64,000 bases of DNA. Origin: Caldicellulosiruptor bescii DSM 6725. GTDB lineage: Bacteria > Bacillota > Thermoanaerobacteria > Caldicellulosiruptorales > Caldicellulosiruptoraceae. The position numbers and the translations under genes were made by a program. How positions within the stretch are numbered: position 1 is the first letter of the stretch; every line of letters begins with the position of its first letter. The notes under the pieces are model-generated. The model had not been told where the DNA came from. It searched no databases and saw only the letters and a list, made by a program, of their open reading frames with translations. Of this stretch, positions 21,650 through 33,262 are shown piece by piece. The stretch covers positions 1,921,501 to 1,985,500 of the forward strand of contig NC_012034.1 in the NCBI RefSeq assembly GCF_000022325.1, given 5' to 3'.

Positions 21650-22060
21650 ATTCCGCGCTATAAACTAAAGCCTGTAAAACCTAAGCTCTGGTGCCTGCCA
21701 AGATTCACACGTCAACTCTAACTGCTGCAAACTTAGATCCTGTTTTACTTTCTCCTTAATCTCTTTAAAAGCCTAATTCGTCTCTTTATTACCTTTTCAC
21801 TTGGTGTTTTTCCATTAAATCCTATCCGGTATAATTATCTCATGCTCAAAGAAACTCTTTTAGTCTACTCGATTCTCAAGCTTCGACAGTATCAACTCTC
21901 AAATAACTCCATTAAACTCTTAGTCCAGATTTCCTCTTCCCAAGCTGCACACCTGTCTCTTCATTATTTGCTGGATAAACACTGTCCTGCACTTTGTAAC
22001 GCCTATGCTTAAATACATACCATACATTGTTACATAAATCCTGACAGCCATACTACACAT
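21650..22060 (-). pseudogene. Eroded GH48 C-terminal fragment
   Basis: No open frame. Even so, the DNA aligns by eye to the 3' end of the intact GH48 modules: CTGGTGCCTGCC for CAGGTGCCTGCC, GATCCTGTTTTACTT for GATCTTGTTTATACTT, CTCATGCTCAAAGAAACTCTTTTAGTC for the segment encoding [21 protein letters not shown], and so on over about 260 bases. Further left, CATACCATACATTGTTAC resembles another GH48 segment, suggesting internal deletions. On the minus strand, fragments such as IIPDRI (for YIPAGWI) are readable between stops. It is a dead fourth GH48 copy downstream of the GH5-GH44 gene. Confidence 0.75.
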
Positions 22061-22094
22061 TCCGCTAACAATCTGGCAATGGCGCCAGAGCCAA

Positions 22095-22122
22095 CAAAAA
22101 CACCCATGCTTATGAAGGTGTC
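22095..22122 (-). terminator. Intrinsic terminator of the GH5-GH44 gene
   Basis: On the minus strand an ACACC...GGTGT hairpin with a small bulge is followed by TTTTTG. It lies about 20 bases past the GH5-GH44 stop. Confidence 0.7.
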
Positions 22123-22140
22123 TAAATACCGTTAAATGAT

Positions 22141-25100
22141 TTATTTAGTTTGTACTGAGGTTGAATATAAAACGATATGGAAAACTGTTAAATTAGGTAC
22201 CTCAAGAGTTAAAACATTGTTTTCGATATTATCCACACTTCCCATTTTTCTAACAGTAGGACTATTGCTATCAAAACCATAAATTTCTGCTTTTGTATAG
22301 TTTTTTGAACTTGTAATGCTGATCTTCGCAGGCAATTTTCTGTCATAGTTTCTGTTTATTAGTATAATATGAAGTTCAGAATCATCCTGTCCATTTATTG
22401 AAGCATAAACTGGCATATTTTCAACATCATTTGTATTAGCACCTACATTTGTATTGCCATATTTTGAGCCTTTTCCATCATAATTAAGATAAATGTTATA
22501 TGCAGCTGCTGCATAACTACCAGAATCGCCCCATCTTGCTGCAAAGTACACTCCATATTTACCAAATATACCGAGCACATCAGCTAAAGCAATTCCCCCT
22601 GAAATATGATTTCGACCGCCATAATCGAATTCGCTAATAGCAAGTTTTGTACCAGGATAATATTTCTCTATGTCCGCTTTTATGTTTGGAATTATAGGCA
22701 AATAATCTGAAAACCACTGGTTTATCCAGCTGTTCTCACCAGCTGTAATTTGCCCTTTCACTGATGTTTTGTAGGTCGGGTCCCATAGTGTTCTTGGAGC
22801 TTGCATCCTAGCTATAGCAACTTCTTTTGATGTGTCATTTTCGCCATCAAAGCACACGCGAATATTTCCACCTCGTGCTTCTGGATACCAGTGTAAATCA
22901 AGCACATCTAATAATCTTTTTCCATAACTGTCTGATGCTTTTTTCATCTGTTCCAGATACCAGCTTATAAACCATCTATGATCTCCTTTAACTTGGTTCC
23001 AATCAGGCGCATCTTGGAGACTATAATAACCCATAAACCCATATGATGCATATCCAAAAACTTCAGCTGATGGATCAAGGGTTTTTATAACTTTTGCCAG
23101 TTCAACAGATTTATCAATCAACTCTTTGCATGTGACCTTATTAGGATGTATACGGGGATGTGTTGAGACCCACAAATCAGGCTCATTATCAAGTATATAC
23201 CCTTTTATCCCGGTAGGTGAAGAAGCCATTCCGTATTTGTTTATCAAATAATTTATGAATTCATCCATATAAACAAAGTTATCATTCAAGTCTGGATTCA
23301 AAGATAAAGGAGCATCCTTCTTAAATTTTACCTCTGCCCACCTGTTAGATGGAGCTGTTTCATTTTCACTAACAGTACCATAATTATCTTTTGACACATA
23401 TCCTGCCATTTGCAAAGTTATAGCAGAATAAGCATTATTTTTAAGGGAATACTCATGAAATTTAGATACCACTGCTGCTGGAACCTTCGCATCTTCACCA
23501 GAAATTCCCATGCTCCAGCACAAATAATCGTCACTTGAATGATACCAATCGTTCCCCGCATTTGAAAAGTTGTTTTCCCAATTGTATCCTGTTAGTCTGT
23601 TTCCACCTAACCTTCTTGCAGGATGAACTACACCTCCAATATCCTGGTTTGCACCATAAATGTACGGGCTAATTGGTGACCTATCTTTATTTGTATTTAT
23701 TGCTATTTCAATAACAGCCGACGATGGTGATACTGTTGGTAATGGAATTGACGTTGCCGTGGGTGTTGGTGTAGCAGTTGGTGTTGGGGTCGGGGTTGGT
23801 GTTACTGTCGGTGTTGGCGTCGATGTCGATGTTGGTGCTGGTGTTGCTGTCGGTGTTGGTGTCGCTCCACTCGGCTCCTGTCCCCATACCAATACACCAT
23901 CTATATACGCTGTTACCTTCACATTCTCTCCATAACTCGTCATGCTCTGCATCCATGACCAGTCATTCCCCTGATTGTAATTGCTCCAGTCACTCTTGTT
24001 AAACCTTATCTGTATCTCCCCTGTGTCTTTACCAGCCTGCAACTGCCCAGCTCCACTCTTAAATCCTATCTCTAAATAATAGTCCGCTCCACTTACGCTA
24101 CTGCTCAGCTTCACAAACTTGAATGTCACATTGCTTGCTCCTATCTGTGCCCAGTCTGATATCGCACTCTGTGCCTTGTCCCCATCTACCGTGTACCAGT
24201 ACCTTATCGTTACCCTGCTCAAATCTATGCTGCTGCTTCCAGTGTTCACTACCTTCAACCATGGCCTTATCGTGTTTGTTGTGCTATTTGTCTCCTTGTT
24301 AGCATACAGTACCTTTATCTGTCCACCTGCTACAGGTGTACTGCTCGGCGTCGGTGTTGGGGTAGCAGTTGGTGTTGGTGTTGGAGTCGGTGTTGGCGTT
24401 GGTGTAGCAGTTGGTGTTGGGGTCGGGGTTGGTGTTGGTGCTGGTGTTGCTGTCGGTGTCACTGTCGGTGCTGGTGTTGCTGTCGGTGTTGGTGTCGCTC
24501 CACTCGGCTCCTGTCCCCATACCAATACACCATCTATATACGCTGTTACCTTCACATTCTCTCCATAACTCGTCATGCTCTGCATCCATGACCAGTCATT
24601 CCCCTGATTGTAATTGCTCCAGTCACTCTTGTTAAACCTTATCTGTATCTCCCCTGTGTCTTTACCAGCCTGCAACTGCCCAGCTCCACTCTTAAATCCT
24701 ATCTCTAAATAATAGTCCGCTCCACTTACGCTACTGCTCAGCTTCACAAACTTGAATGTCACATTGCTTGCTCCTATCTGTGCCCAGTCTGATATCGCAC
24801 TCTGTGCCTTGTCCCCATCTACCGTGTACCAGTACCTTATCGTTACCCTGCTCAAATCTATGCTGCTGCTTCCAGTGTTCACTACCTTCAACCATGGCCT
24901 TATCGTATTTGTTGTGCTATTTGTCTCCTTGTTAGCATACAATACCTTTATCTGTCCACCTGCTACAGGTGTGCTGCTCGGCGTCGGTGTTGGTGTTGGC
25001 GTTGCTGTTGGTGTAGCAGTTGGTGTCGGTGTTGGTGTTGAAGTAGGTACTGAAGAGGCACCAATCGCATTAGTTTTATACCATTGCCCCCATGGAGTTG

Positions 25101-26025
25101 GATTATTGGGGTCCCAATTGTTTACCATGTCCAAGTACCCTACATAGCTCGAATTGCCACACCAAGACCAGCTAAAAAGTCCTATCTTGTATTGTTTTGC
25201 ATACCTGACAATAGCTTCCTCGTCAGGGTCACCATCTGTATGCTGATGCCCAAACTCCCCAATAACTAATGGCAGCCCTTTCTCCACAAATGACTTGATA
25301 TATTCTTCTACCTTGCTCGCTGTATTGTATACACCGTACATATGAATCGAAAATACCAAATTGCGCAGCGGATCTGCTTCCATTATGCTCTGGGCATTGT
25401 CTCTCATAGTATTAGACCAATCCTGCCCCCAGTTCGGTGCATCAACCATTATCGTGTGCTTGAACCCTGCATCCCTTAGCGCTTTTATAGCATTCTTCGT
25501 GTCATTAATCCAGTTTTGATAGTTATTGTTCCCATACGGCTCATTACCAATGTTTATTATAACAAAATCCTCATTGCCTTCTAACACACTCTTTATCTCT
25601 TTCCAATATTCTACTGCTTGCGCCAATGAACATGCTGCACCGTCCTCACCATATCCTGTCGTGTCGTGAACTTCTAATACAATGGCTCTGAATCCAAGAC
25701 TTCTTGACAATGATATAATATTTGCTACTTCACTTGCTGGTATCTTCGTCCATCGATAGCCATTACTCAACACTACCCTCACAGAGTTCATACCCCATGA
25801 CCTTATTCCTCGCAATGCCGTCTCAAGTTTATCTCTGTACCAGCAATGTGCGTGATTTGTTCCTATTAATGTGCTAGTATCTATCTTCACTACTCCATCA
25901 TTAGATGTAGCCGCACCAACTTTGGGTAAATTCGTTACATTTGCTATAAACAAAATGTTCAATAAAAAAACAACTGTACATAGTATACTCAACCATTTCT
26001 TCCCCATTTTTGTTTTTACTCTCAT
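22141..26025 (-). CDS. Secreted mannanase/glucanase GH5-CBM3-CBM3-GH44
   Basis: 1294 aa. Signal peptide about 1-38 ([20 protein letters not shown]). GH5 of the mannanase (subfamily 8-like) type about 42-330, with catalytic Glu in [13 protein letters not shown] and nucleophile Glu in [14 protein letters not shown]. Pro/Thr linkers flank two CBM3 modules (about 345-500 and 562-720). GH44 endoglucanase/xyloglucanase about 775-1294, with acid/base Glu in [15 protein letters not shown] and nucleophile Glu in [13 protein letters not shown]. The ATG follows AGAGGGGGTTAGG. The GH5 half and everything upstream are duplicated exactly at 46-47 kb. It degrades mannan with the N-terminal module and beta-1,4-glucans with the C-terminal one (family knowledge). 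Confidence 0.95.
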   Translation of the reverse strand: MRVKTKMGKKWLSILCTVVFLLNILFIANVTNLPKVGAATSNDGVVKIDTSTLIGTNHAHCWYRDKLETALRGIRSWGMNSVRVVLSNGYRWTKIPASEVANIISLSRSLGFRAIVLEVHDTTGYGEDGAACSLAQAVEYWKEIKSVLEGNEDFVIINIGNEPYGNNNYQNWINDTKNAIKALRDAGFKHTIMVDAPNWGQDWSNTMRDNAQSIMEADPLRNLVFSIHMYGVYNTASKVEEYIKSFVEKGLPLVIGEFGHQHTDGDPDEEAIVRYAKQYKIGLFSWSWCGNSSYVGYLDMVNNWDPNNPTPWGQWYKTNAIGASSVPTSTPTPTPTATPTATPTPTPTPSSTPVAGGQIKVLYANKETNSTTNTIRPWLKVVNTGSSSIDLSRVTIRYWYTVDGDKAQSAISDWAQIGASNVTFKFVKLSSSVSGADYYLEIGFKSGAGQLQAGKDTGEIQIRFNKSDWSNYNQGNDWSWMQSMTSYGENVKVTAYIDGVLVWGQEPSGATPTPTATPAPTVTPTATPAPTPTPTPTPTATPTPTPTPTPTPTATPTPTPSSTPVAGGQIKVLYANKETNSTTNTIRPWLKVVNTGSSSIDLSRVTIRYWYTVDGDKAQSAISDWAQIGASNVTFKFVKLSSSVSGADYYLEIGFKSGAGQLQAGKDTGEIQIRFNKSDWSNYNQGNDWSWMQSMTSYGENVKVTAYIDGVLVWGQEPSGATPTPTATPAPTSTSTPTPTVTPTPTPTPTATPTPTATSIPLPTVSPSSAVIEIAINTNKDRSPISPYIYGANQDIGGVVHPARRLGGNRLTGYNWENNFSNAGNDWYHSSDDYLCWSMGISGEDAKVPAAVVSKFHEYSLKNNAYSAITLQMAGYVSKDNYGTVSENETAPSNRWAEVKFKKDAPLSLNPDLNDNFVYMDEFINYLINKYGMASSPTGIKGYILDNEPDLWVSTHPRIHPNKVTCKELIDKSVELAKVIKTLDPSAEVFGYASYGFMGYYSLQDAPDWNQVKGDHRWFISWYLEQMKKASDSYGKRLLDVLDLHWYPEARGGNIRVCFDGENDTSKEVAIARMQAPRTLWDPTYKTSVKGQITAGENSWINQWFSDYLPIIPNIKADIEKYYPGTKLAISEFDYGGRNHISGGIALADVLGIFGKYGVYFAARWGDSGSYAAAAYNIYLNYDGKGSKYGNTNVGANTNDVENMPVYASINGQDDSELHIILINRNYDRKLPAKISITSSKNYTKAEIYGFDSNSPTVRKMGSVDNIENNVLTLEVPNLTVFHIVLYSTSVQTK

Positions 26026-26114
26026 CTTAAAACCTAACCCCCTCTTTTTTATGCATTTTTGCCATTATACCTCTTTATTTTTTGTACTATTTTCTAAACA
26101 CCTCCATACAGGAT
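26026..26114 (-). promoter_or_regulatory. Leader and -10 region of the GH5-GH44 gene
   Basis: On the minus strand a TATAAT (GAGGTATAATGG, about 26064-26069) lies about 40 bases before the ATG, followed by AAAAAAGAGGGGGTTAGG, the extended ribosome binding site shared by several enzyme genes here. The -35 is not convincing. An identical copy lies at 47066-47154. Confidence 0.6.
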
Positions 26115-26161
26115 TTTAGCGAGGTAGCACACCATACTTATAGTTGTGCTACCCCGCTAAA
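26115..26161 (-). terminator. Hairpin after the GH74-GH48 gene
   Basis: 17-bp arms with one G-U pair (26115-26131 and 26145-26161), 13-base loop, 20 bases past the GH48 stop. Unlike the copy at 17048 it lacks a T run, so termination may be weak and allow read-through into the GH5-GH44 gene. Confidence 0.7.
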
Positions 26162-26180
26162 TTTTCATTTACCTACTTAA

Positions 26181-29100
26181 TTATTGATTGCCAAACAGTA
26201 TTTCATATGTTGCATTAGCTATTGCTATGTCGCACTGTGCCCAGAACCTGTGATATCTGAACTCAGGTGCCTGCCCTGACTTGTATGCCGCCTCTAACTT
26301 CGGCCAATCAGGATCTTGTTTATACTTGCTCCTTATGTCTATAAACTTAACTCCACTCTTTATTACATCTCCATTCGGCATCTTCCCTATCCATCCTGCC
26401 GGTATATATACCTCTTGCTCAAAGAACCTCTTGTAGTCCGCTCTCTTCTCTGGCGCTGACAATCCCTTCTCATCCCTGTACAACTTCCACATCCTGTCCA
26501 GCAATTCCTTCGCTAAATTCTTCGCTCCCTCATCAAATACCCCATACTTCTTCGTCCCTGCACTATAGTACAACAACGCATTCGCCAATGACGCTGTTAT
26601 TCCTAAGTCAGTACCATAGTCCACTACCTTAACATGTAAGTTGCTATTCCCTGTATACGCCCCGTTCCATGTATCAGGTTGTCCGCTCCAATCAAGCGTC
26701 GACGGTATCGCAAACGTACCATCACTATTCAACTTCACTACACTCTTAACCCAGCTTACCCACTTCTCAAGCAGTGCTCCTGCGTCCTTATCTCCTGTCA
26801 CATAGTAATACTCCGCTACCCTCTGCATCGACCATGCCTGGAATCCAAACCATGTGTTGCTCCCAGGATCATGATATACCGGATTCGGTTCATATGCCAT
26901 TCCATAAAATGTTGCTGTCCCTGCTGGATACTTCTCATATCTGCCATTCCATGAATTTGTCGCGCCTCCTGCTATCGCTCCCTCCGCTGACTGTAACCAC
27001 CTGTAAAATTCTATCTGCCTCTTCAAACTCTTTGCCCAGTCACTCGCTCCATTCGGCGACTTCGGCTTCATATCACTATCATTCGCTAATGCCCATGCCG
27101 CCATCGGATTCTGATATCCAAAGTGCACATGGCTGCTCCCTATCTTCCATGACCATGCTCCATCCAATGCTCCACCCCATGCATAATACCATGATAGCAG
27201 ATAATGTGCACTGTCATACCCCGTTCCTCCAGCCGCATTCTTATCCTGACATCCTAATGGCTTGAAATACTTGTCAAACATCGCATACCTTAAATAGTCT
27301 CCCATCTTCGCTGCCTTCGCTACATAGCTGCTTATCTCATTAAACTTACCTTGCTCCTTCGCCCATACTTTCGCCCAATAAGTAGCCTGAATAGCTCTCG
27401 CATCAGCATCTGGTGCATCCGTATATCTCCACTGCTTCGAATAGTTCTGATCCTTAATAAACAAATCTAAAAATCCATTCGGTCCGCCCCACTTGAATTC
27501 CTCCCAGCTCGGATGCGGCACCGTCTCCCATACAGACTCCTCAGGCCCTCTCTGGAACGTGTTGATAAATGATGCCCGACTTACTCCGTCCCCTCTCTTG
27601 CCATATCCATACCAGTTGTCTACGTCCATCAACCAGTGCATACCATACATTAATGTGCTACCATATGTGCTCACAAGTTCATTATGCAACGGGTCTTTGC
27701 CAACAGGTACATTAAACTCCAACGGCGATGGATACTTGTCCGGTGTCTCCCACTCCCCTGCGTATGTCGCTGGCTTGTTAGGATCATATGACCTCATCGG
27801 CTGATCTTCCGCTGATGGTATCATATACTTCTCTAATGTGTCCCATGCTGTCTTAAATTTGCTCCAGTCACCCGTTAACTTACCATACACTGCCTCTAAC
27901 CATACATAGTACGAAAATGCCTCACTCGTGGTCAAATGACCATAATCAGGTGCTTCGCATATCAATGTCTCTACCGAATGATATGGTATCCCATCCTGGT
28001 TAAAATACCCGTTCGCAGGATCATGTATCTTGTTCCATAACCACATAAACCTCTGCCCATATTCGCCAAGCACACTCGGTGTGCTGCTCGGCGTCGGTGT
28101 TGGTGTTGCTGTTACTGTTGGTGTCGCGGTTGGGGTTGGTGTTGGCGTCGGTGTTGGTGTTGGCGTTGCTGTTGGTGTAGCAGTTGGTGTTGGGGTCGGG
28201 GTTGGAGTTGGTGCTGGTGTGGGTGTCGGTGTCACTGTCGGTGCTGGTGTTGCTGTCGGTGTTGGTGTCGCTCCACTCGGCTCCTGTCCCCATACCAATA
28301 CACCATCTATATACGCTGTTACCTTCACATTCTCTCCATAACTCGTCATGCTCTGCATCCATGACCAGTCATTCCCCTGATTGTAATTGCTCCAGTCATC
28401 CTTGTTAAACCTTATCTGTATCTCCCCTGTGTCTTTACCAGCCTGCAACTGCCCAGCTCCACTCTTAAATCCTATCTCTAAATAATAGTCCGCTCCACTT
28501 ACGCTACTGCTCAGCTTCACAAACTTGAATGTCACATTGCTTGCTCCTATCTGTGCCCAGTCTGATATCGCACTCTGTGCCTTGTCCCCATCTACCGTGT
28601 ACCAGTACCTTATCGTTACCCTGCTCAAATCTATGCTGCTGCTTCCAGTGTTCACTACCTTCAACCATGGCCTTATCGTATTTGTTGTGCTATTTGTCTC
28701 CTTGTTAGCATACAATACCTTTATCTGTCCACCTGCTACAGGTGTGCTGCTCGGCGTCGGTGTTGGTGTTGCTGTTACTGTTGGTGTCGCGGTTGGGGTT
28801 GGTGTTGGCGTCGGTGTTGGTGTTGGCGTTGCTGTTGGTGTAGCAGTTGGTGTTGGGGTCGGGGTTGGAGTTGGTGCTGGTGTGGGTGTCGGTGTCACTG
28901 TCGGTGCTGGTGTTGCTGTCGGTGTTGGTGTCGCTCCACTCGGCTCCTGTCCCCATACCAATACACCATCTATATACGCTGTTACCTTCACATTCTCTCC
29001 ATAACTCGTCATGCTCTGCATCCATGACCAGTCATTCCCCTGATTGTAATTGCTCCAGTCATCCTTGTTAAACCTTATCTGTATCTCCCCTGTGTCTTTA

Positions 29101-31895
29101 CCAGCCTGCAACTGCCCAGCTCCACTCTTAAATCCTATCTCTAAATAATAGTCCGCTCCACTTACGCTACTGCTCAGCTTCACAAACTTGAATGTCACAT
29201 TGCTTGCTCCTATCTGTGCCCAGTCTGATATCGCACTCTGTGCCTTGTCCCCATCTACCGTGTACCAGTACCTTATCGTTACCCTGCTCAAATCTATGCT
29301 GCTACTTCCAGTGTTCACTACCTTCAACCATGGCCTTATCGTATTTGTTGTGCTATTTGTCTCCTTGTTAGCATACAATACCTTTATCTGTCCACCTGCT
29401 ACAGGTGTGCTGCTCGGCGTCGGTGTTGGTGTTGGCGTTGCTGTTGGTGTAGCAGTTGGTGTTGACGTTGGTGTTGGTGTAGGTGTCGGTGTTGGTGTAG
29501 CAGTTGATGTTGGTGTTGGTGTTGGTGTTGGTGTTGGCGTTGGTGTAGCAGTTGGTGTTGGGGTCAGTGTAGCAGTTACTGTTGGTGCTGGCGTTGATGT
29601 TGGAATTGTAGCACTATCAGCAATTTCACCCCATTTTATTCCTAAACCATTAGTAGCAACGAATACTCTTCCATATACTCTTTGGTCTCCAGTAATGTCT
29701 GCATTAGCACAACCAAATTGATTATTATCATCATTTATTCTTACCCAACTTGCACCTGCATCATCAGATCTAAATATTCCTCTGATTCCATTTATCTTTG
29801 CATAAGTGTAGATTGCCGGATATGTTTTTCCCTCTGCAGGTTTACCAAACCCAATACTTGCTGCTTCTTCTACATTTCCAATTTTTGTAAACGTATAACC
29901 ACCATCAACCGAATGCCACATTCCATTATTGCCGACTAACCATATATCACCTTCACGACCAGGAACAGCTTTAAAGTTCCCGCTTGTTGGCAAGCCAGAA
30001 GCTGGTGATTGAACAAAGGTTTTTCCTTTGTCACTACTAATGTAGAATTTTCCATCTTTAAAAGCATAAAACTTGTTTGGATTAACTCTATCAGAGTATA
30101 CAATCGCTCCGGAAGGTACATTGGCACATTGATACCATGTATTACCATTGTCTGTGGAATAGGATACAGGAGCTCCTTTTGGTGCCCACACAACTACACT
30201 AGCATCAGCAGCTGCAGCAACTGTTCCACCTTCTGTCATTCCTTGAGGTTCTTGATTACCTTGGAACCATGATTTCCCACCATCATACGAAAAACCAATT
30301 CTATTTGTGTTTGGATTCCATGTTTTGTCAACATTCCCTACACGCACCATAAAGTTTGGATTCAATTCAGCGTAATCTATATCAGTAGTCGAACCCATAT
30401 TGGGTTGAGTATATGTCCAGTTGGGTGCTTTCTCCAAATCATCATGTCTAAACCCAGCAATATCGTATATTGCACTAAATAAATGTGGTCCGATTGGTGG
30501 GCTTACTAATGCTGCAACTGATGTTTCTTCTATTCCAATTCCTTTTACTTTAATTGTTATCTTTTCACCTTTATCCCATTTAGTTAAATCATCACACCCA
30601 TATAACGTAGCACCTGTCCCATATAACATTCTATCAGAGTTAAATGGATCAATCTCAAGGGCTGCAACCATCCAACCAAGCTTTGGACTTGTCTCGGGAG
30701 GAATTGGATTCGTAATACCAAAATTCAACCATGGAGCTGCAGAAATATCCATAGTATAGTGAAGCGTTCTGTTAGGATATCCAGCCCATTCCCATATACA
30801 CTTCCATGTTTCACCGCCATCTGTACTACGCCAAATATAAGTATCAGGCCACCATGAACTCAAAGCTGCTACCATTACCACCTTTGGATTTTGAGCATCA
30901 ACAGCTAATCCTCCATATCCAAAATAAGTATCTTTTGCTGGCATTGGACTTATGTTCTTCCATTCGCCAGTTTTAGTATTATATCTCCATACTTCTCCAT
31001 AGTCACCGTTGTAAGGGCCCTGAGTATTGCTATATGTTATATACAGCATCCCATCTGAGCTTAACTTTGCATGTTGTGGAAGTAAACCTGTAGGTTGTCC
31101 TGGTAGTGCCTCCCATGTTTGCCCACCATCTTTTGTATAGTATATGCTTGTATTTTTATCAGCTACCCCTACATAAATCACTTTGCTTCCTTCTCCGGGT
31201 TTACCGCTCGTTGGATCAAATACAACCCATACTACACCTGTAATATGATTCAAATAATCATGAGGACAATTCGGGTCTTCAACATATGTTCCTGGGTTCG
31301 GGAAGTTCTCTACTTTTTTCCACGTTACGCCATAATCTATACTTTTCCATAGTCCATTTCCTTCGCGTGTACCTAAATATAAGATATTATTGTGATTCGG
31401 ATCAATAGCTAATCTCTCTCCCATATTTCGACCAGGCATATTACCGCCCAATTTGAATGGTAAAGGAGTACGTTCAAATGTATTACCTTTATCTTTTGAA
31501 CGTAAAAGGACCCCATTCATATTTGTCCAACTATTAGTGTAAGTACCAGCAGCAATGTAGAGTCGATTTGGATCAACAGGATCTGTTGCTATACTTTCTA
31601 CGCCTAATAAATTCCACTCATCAAAACTAACCCAATTCATAAGCTGTGTCCACGTATTGCCACCATCTGTACTTCTGTAAGCACCGCCAATATCTGTTCT
31701 TACATAAACTAAGTTTTTTTCTTTAGGATTAAAAACTATTCCCGTAATAAAACCGCCGCCACCTTCAATTTTTACATTTTTCCAAATGTATTTTTGAGTG
31801 GTGACTATACTCTCTGCCTTCACTGGAAAAGTTAAGCTATACATTACTGTACATAAAAAGATAATTGCAATAAATAACGCTATACCCCTTCGCAT
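26181..31895 (-). CDS. Secreted xyloglucanase/cellulase GH74-CBM3-CBM3-GH48
   Basis: 1904 aa, the longest protein here. Signal peptide about 1-27. GH74 double seven-bladed propeller about 33-770 with repeated blade motifs ([42 protein letters not shown]) and the [19 protein letters not shown] region that holds a catalytic Asp of the family. Long Pro/Thr linkers, two CBM3 modules (about 860-1015 and 1080-1235), GH48 about 1275-1904. Both CBM3 copies read FNKDDW where the other CBM3 copies here read FNKSDW. The ATG follows AGAGGGGGTTAAG. It should cut xyloglucan with GH74 and cellulose chain ends with GH48. The GH48 DNA is identical to that of CelA. Confidence 0.95.
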   Translation of the reverse strand: MRRGIALFIAIIFLCTVMYSLTFPVKAESIVTTQKYIWKNVKIEGGGGFITGIVFNPKEKNLVYVRTDIGGAYRSTDGGNTWTQLMNWVSFDEWNLLGVESIATDPVDPNRLYIAAGTYTNSWTNMNGVLLRSKDKGNTFERTPLPFKLGGNMPGRNMGERLAIDPNHNNILYLGTREGNGLWKSIDYGVTWKKVENFPNPGTYVEDPNCPHDYLNHITGVVWVVFDPTSGKPGEGSKVIYVGVADKNTSIYYTKDGGQTWEALPGQPTGLLPQHAKLSSDGMLYITYSNTQGPYNGDYGEVWRYNTKTGEWKNISPMPAKDTYFGYGGLAVDAQNPKVVMVAALSSWWPDTYIWRSTDGGETWKCIWEWAGYPNRTLHYTMDISAAPWLNFGITNPIPPETSPKLGWMVAALEIDPFNSDRMLYGTGATLYGCDDLTKWDKGEKITIKVKGIGIEETSVAALVSPPIGPHLFSAIYDIAGFRHDDLEKAPNWTYTQPNMGSTTDIDYAELNPNFMVRVGNVDKTWNPNTNRIGFSYDGGKSWFQGNQEPQGMTEGGTVAAAADASVVVWAPKGAPVSYSTDNGNTWYQCANVPSGAIVYSDRVNPNKFYAFKDGKFYISSDKGKTFVQSPASGLPTSGNFKAVPGREGDIWLVGNNGMWHSVDGGYTFTKIGNVEEAASIGFGKPAEGKTYPAIYTYAKINGIRGIFRSDDAGASWVRINDDNNQFGCANADITGDQRVYGRVFVATNGLGIKWGEIADSATIPTSTPAPTVTATLTPTPTATPTPTPTPTPTPTSTATPTPTPTPTPTSTPTATPTATPTPTPTPSSTPVAGGQIKVLYANKETNSTTNTIRPWLKVVNTGSSSIDLSRVTIRYWYTVDGDKAQSAISDWAQIGASNVTFKFVKLSSSVSGADYYLEIGFKSGAGQLQAGKDTGEIQIRFNKDDWSNYNQGNDWSWMQSMTSYGENVKVTAYIDGVLVWGQEPSGATPTPTATPAPTVTPTPTPAPTPTPTPTPTATPTATPTPTPTPTPTPTATPTVTATPTPTPSSTPVAGGQIKVLYANKETNSTTNTIRPWLKVVNTGSSSIDLSRVTIRYWYTVDGDKAQSAISDWAQIGASNVTFKFVKLSSSVSGADYYLEIGFKSGAGQLQAGKDTGEIQIRFNKDDWSNYNQGNDWSWMQSMTSYGENVKVTAYIDGVLVWGQEPSGATPTPTATPAPTVTPTPTPAPTPTPTPTPTATPTATPTPTPTPTPTPTATPTVTATPTPTPSSTPSVLGEYGQRFMWLWNKIHDPANGYFNQDGIPYHSVETLICEAPDYGHLTTSEAFSYYVWLEAVYGKLTGDWSKFKTAWDTLEKYMIPSAEDQPMRSYDPNKPATYAGEWETPDKYPSPLEFNVPVGKDPLHNELVSTYGSTLMYGMHWLMDVDNWYGYGKRGDGVSRASFINTFQRGPEESVWETVPHPSWEEFKWGGPNGFLDLFIKDQNYSKQWRYTDAPDADARAIQATYWAKVWAKEQGKFNEISSYVAKAAKMGDYLRYAMFDKYFKPLGCQDKNAAGGTGYDSAHYLLSWYYAWGGALDGAWSWKIGSSHVHFGYQNPMAAWALANDSDMKPKSPNGASDWAKSLKRQIEFYRWLQSAEGAIAGGATNSWNGRYEKYPAGTATFYGMAYEPNPVYHDPGSNTWFGFQAWSMQRVAEYYYVTGDKDAGALLEKWVSWVKSVVKLNSDGTFAIPSTLDWSGQPDTWNGAYTGNSNLHVKVVDYGTDLGITASLANALLYYSAGTKKYGVFDEGAKNLAKELLDRMWKLYRDEKGLSAPEKRADYKRFFEQEVYIPAGWIGKMPNGDVIKSGVKFIDIRSKYKQDPDWPKLEAAYKSGQAPEFRYHRFWAQCDIAIANATYEILFGNQ

Positions 31896-32167
31896 CTTAA
31901 CCCCCTCTTTTCAATTATGGATTTAATAGTCTGAGTTGGGTAATTGAAAATTATACTTTATCTTTAGTTTCTATCACCTCACTTCTGTCTTTCGTATTGT
32001 ATTAAATTTTATACACGCTTCCTACCATGTATCATTTTATATTTTTAAGGCAAATTAATTCTATCATTATTTTGCAAATAATTATTACAATATTGCTCTT
32101 TTTTATATTAACAATTGTTGCATTTTTCCTAAACTTCTATGCAAGTAGAATCAATTTAAATTTTTGA

Positions 32168-33190
32168 TTAAAGATCTTTTGTTCTATCCTTATAAACATT
32201 GATTTTAGATAATTTTTTTAAATTTTCAATGTATAACCTAAAAGCTTCGTCTTTCTTTTGTTTCATCAACTTTGATTGAATTTCTTCTTTAACTTCATCA
32301 AGAGGCATATATTTTTCATCAAGTACTTTTACTATATGATAGCCTTTAACTGTCTTTATTACATTACTGATTTGTCCAACAGCTAATTTAAACACCTCTT
32401 CTTCAAAAACACTACCATACTCTGCTTCTTTTTCGCCTTTTCTAAAGTAATCAATTATTCCTTTTGTTGTACTCGCACTATCATCCTCTGAGTACTTTTT
32501 GACCAATTTTTCAAAATTCTCTCCTTTTTTTAATTCAGAAACTATTTTATTTGCAATTTCTCTTTTTCGAGCATCCTCCTCTTCATTCTCCACCTTTAGA
32601 AAAATGTCTATGATTTTTCTCTTTTTAAACTGATTCTTATTGGTATTATAGTAATTAACTATCTCTGAGTCACTAACAGTTGTTTTGCTTGTAATAGAAC
32701 TATATAACTTATTAATGAGTCTAGTTTTATACAGATCTCTATAAAAATGATTTTCATCAGAATCTATTTTTCGGAGATATTGGTTAAAATAACCTCTCAT
32801 TTCCTCATTTGCCTTAAGCTCTTGAATATATTTTTTTATTTCTTCTTCTTCTTGTTTTGTGAGATTAATATTTCTTTTCCTAGCTTCTTGTAGGCACAAC
32901 AATTCTTCTGTTAAAATTGTGAACAACTCATCTTTCAATAACTCTCTATATGTTTTTCCGTTAAACACCTGATCCAAGATGTCTGTACGTGATGAAAATT
33001 GAATTGCATTCTCTTTCAGGGCATTAAACCTTATTTTGTACTCTCTTTTGGTAACTTGTTCTCCATTTACCTCTAACACTACCCTATGATCATCAATTAT
33101 ACTCGCTATTTTATCCTTAAAAATAAACAACGACAAGATAATTGAAATAAGCAATATACCTACTACCAAAAATAGATTCTTTTTATTCAT
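32168..33190 (-). CDS. Membrane-anchored parvulin-type peptidyl-prolyl isomerase (PrsA/SurA-like)
   Basis: Foldase for exported proteins on the outer face of the membrane. The start is MNKKNLF at 33190, 7 bases after GAGGAGG; the TTG at 33205 overlaps that site. One N-terminal transmembrane segment (about 5-24) and no lipobox Cys, so it is a membrane-anchored protein rather than a PrsA lipoprotein. A SurA-N-like helical part starts VLEVNGEQVTKREYKIRF. The rotamase domain lies at about 190-290, with KRKIIDIFLKV, EKLVKKYSED, FEEEVFKLAVGQIS and VIKTVKGYHIVKVL. Last gene of a tight operon with the WG-repeat, polytopic and GT39 genes. Together they suggest post-translational care of the secreted enzymes: glycosylation and Pro-rich linker folding. 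Confidence 0.88.
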   Translation of the reverse strand: MNKKNLFLVVGILLISIILSLFIFKDKIASIIDDHRVVLEVNGEQVTKREYKIRFNALKENAIQFSSRTDILDQVFNGKTYRELLKDELFTILTEELLCLQEARKRNINLTKQEEEEIKKYIQELKANEEMRGYFNQYLRKIDSDENHFYRDLYKTRLINKLYSSITSKTTVSDSEIVNYYNTNKNQFKKRKIIDIFLKVENEEEDARKREIANKIVSELKKGENFEKLVKKYSEDDSASTTKGIIDYFRKGEKEAEYGSVFEEEVFKLAVGQISNVIKTVKGYHIVKVLDEKYMPLDEVKEEIQSKLMKQKKDEAFRLYIENLKKLSKINVYKDRTKDL

Positions 33191-33262
33191 AATGAACCTC
33201 CTCAATTTAAAAATTTTTTCTTACTCATTTTTTGTGGGTTAATCATTATAATTATCTCATAA

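Larger units (their letters stand above)
25001..28147 (-). repeat. 3147-bp duplicated block, copy 1
   Basis: Appears identical to 46041-49187 at a constant offset of 21040 bases. It contains the N-terminal half of a GH5 mannanase gene, its promoter/leader, the terminator hairpin of the upstream gene and the whole GH48 module of that gene. The block ends inside Pro/Thr-linker DNA on both sides, pointing to recombination in the repetitive linkers. Confidence 0.88.
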
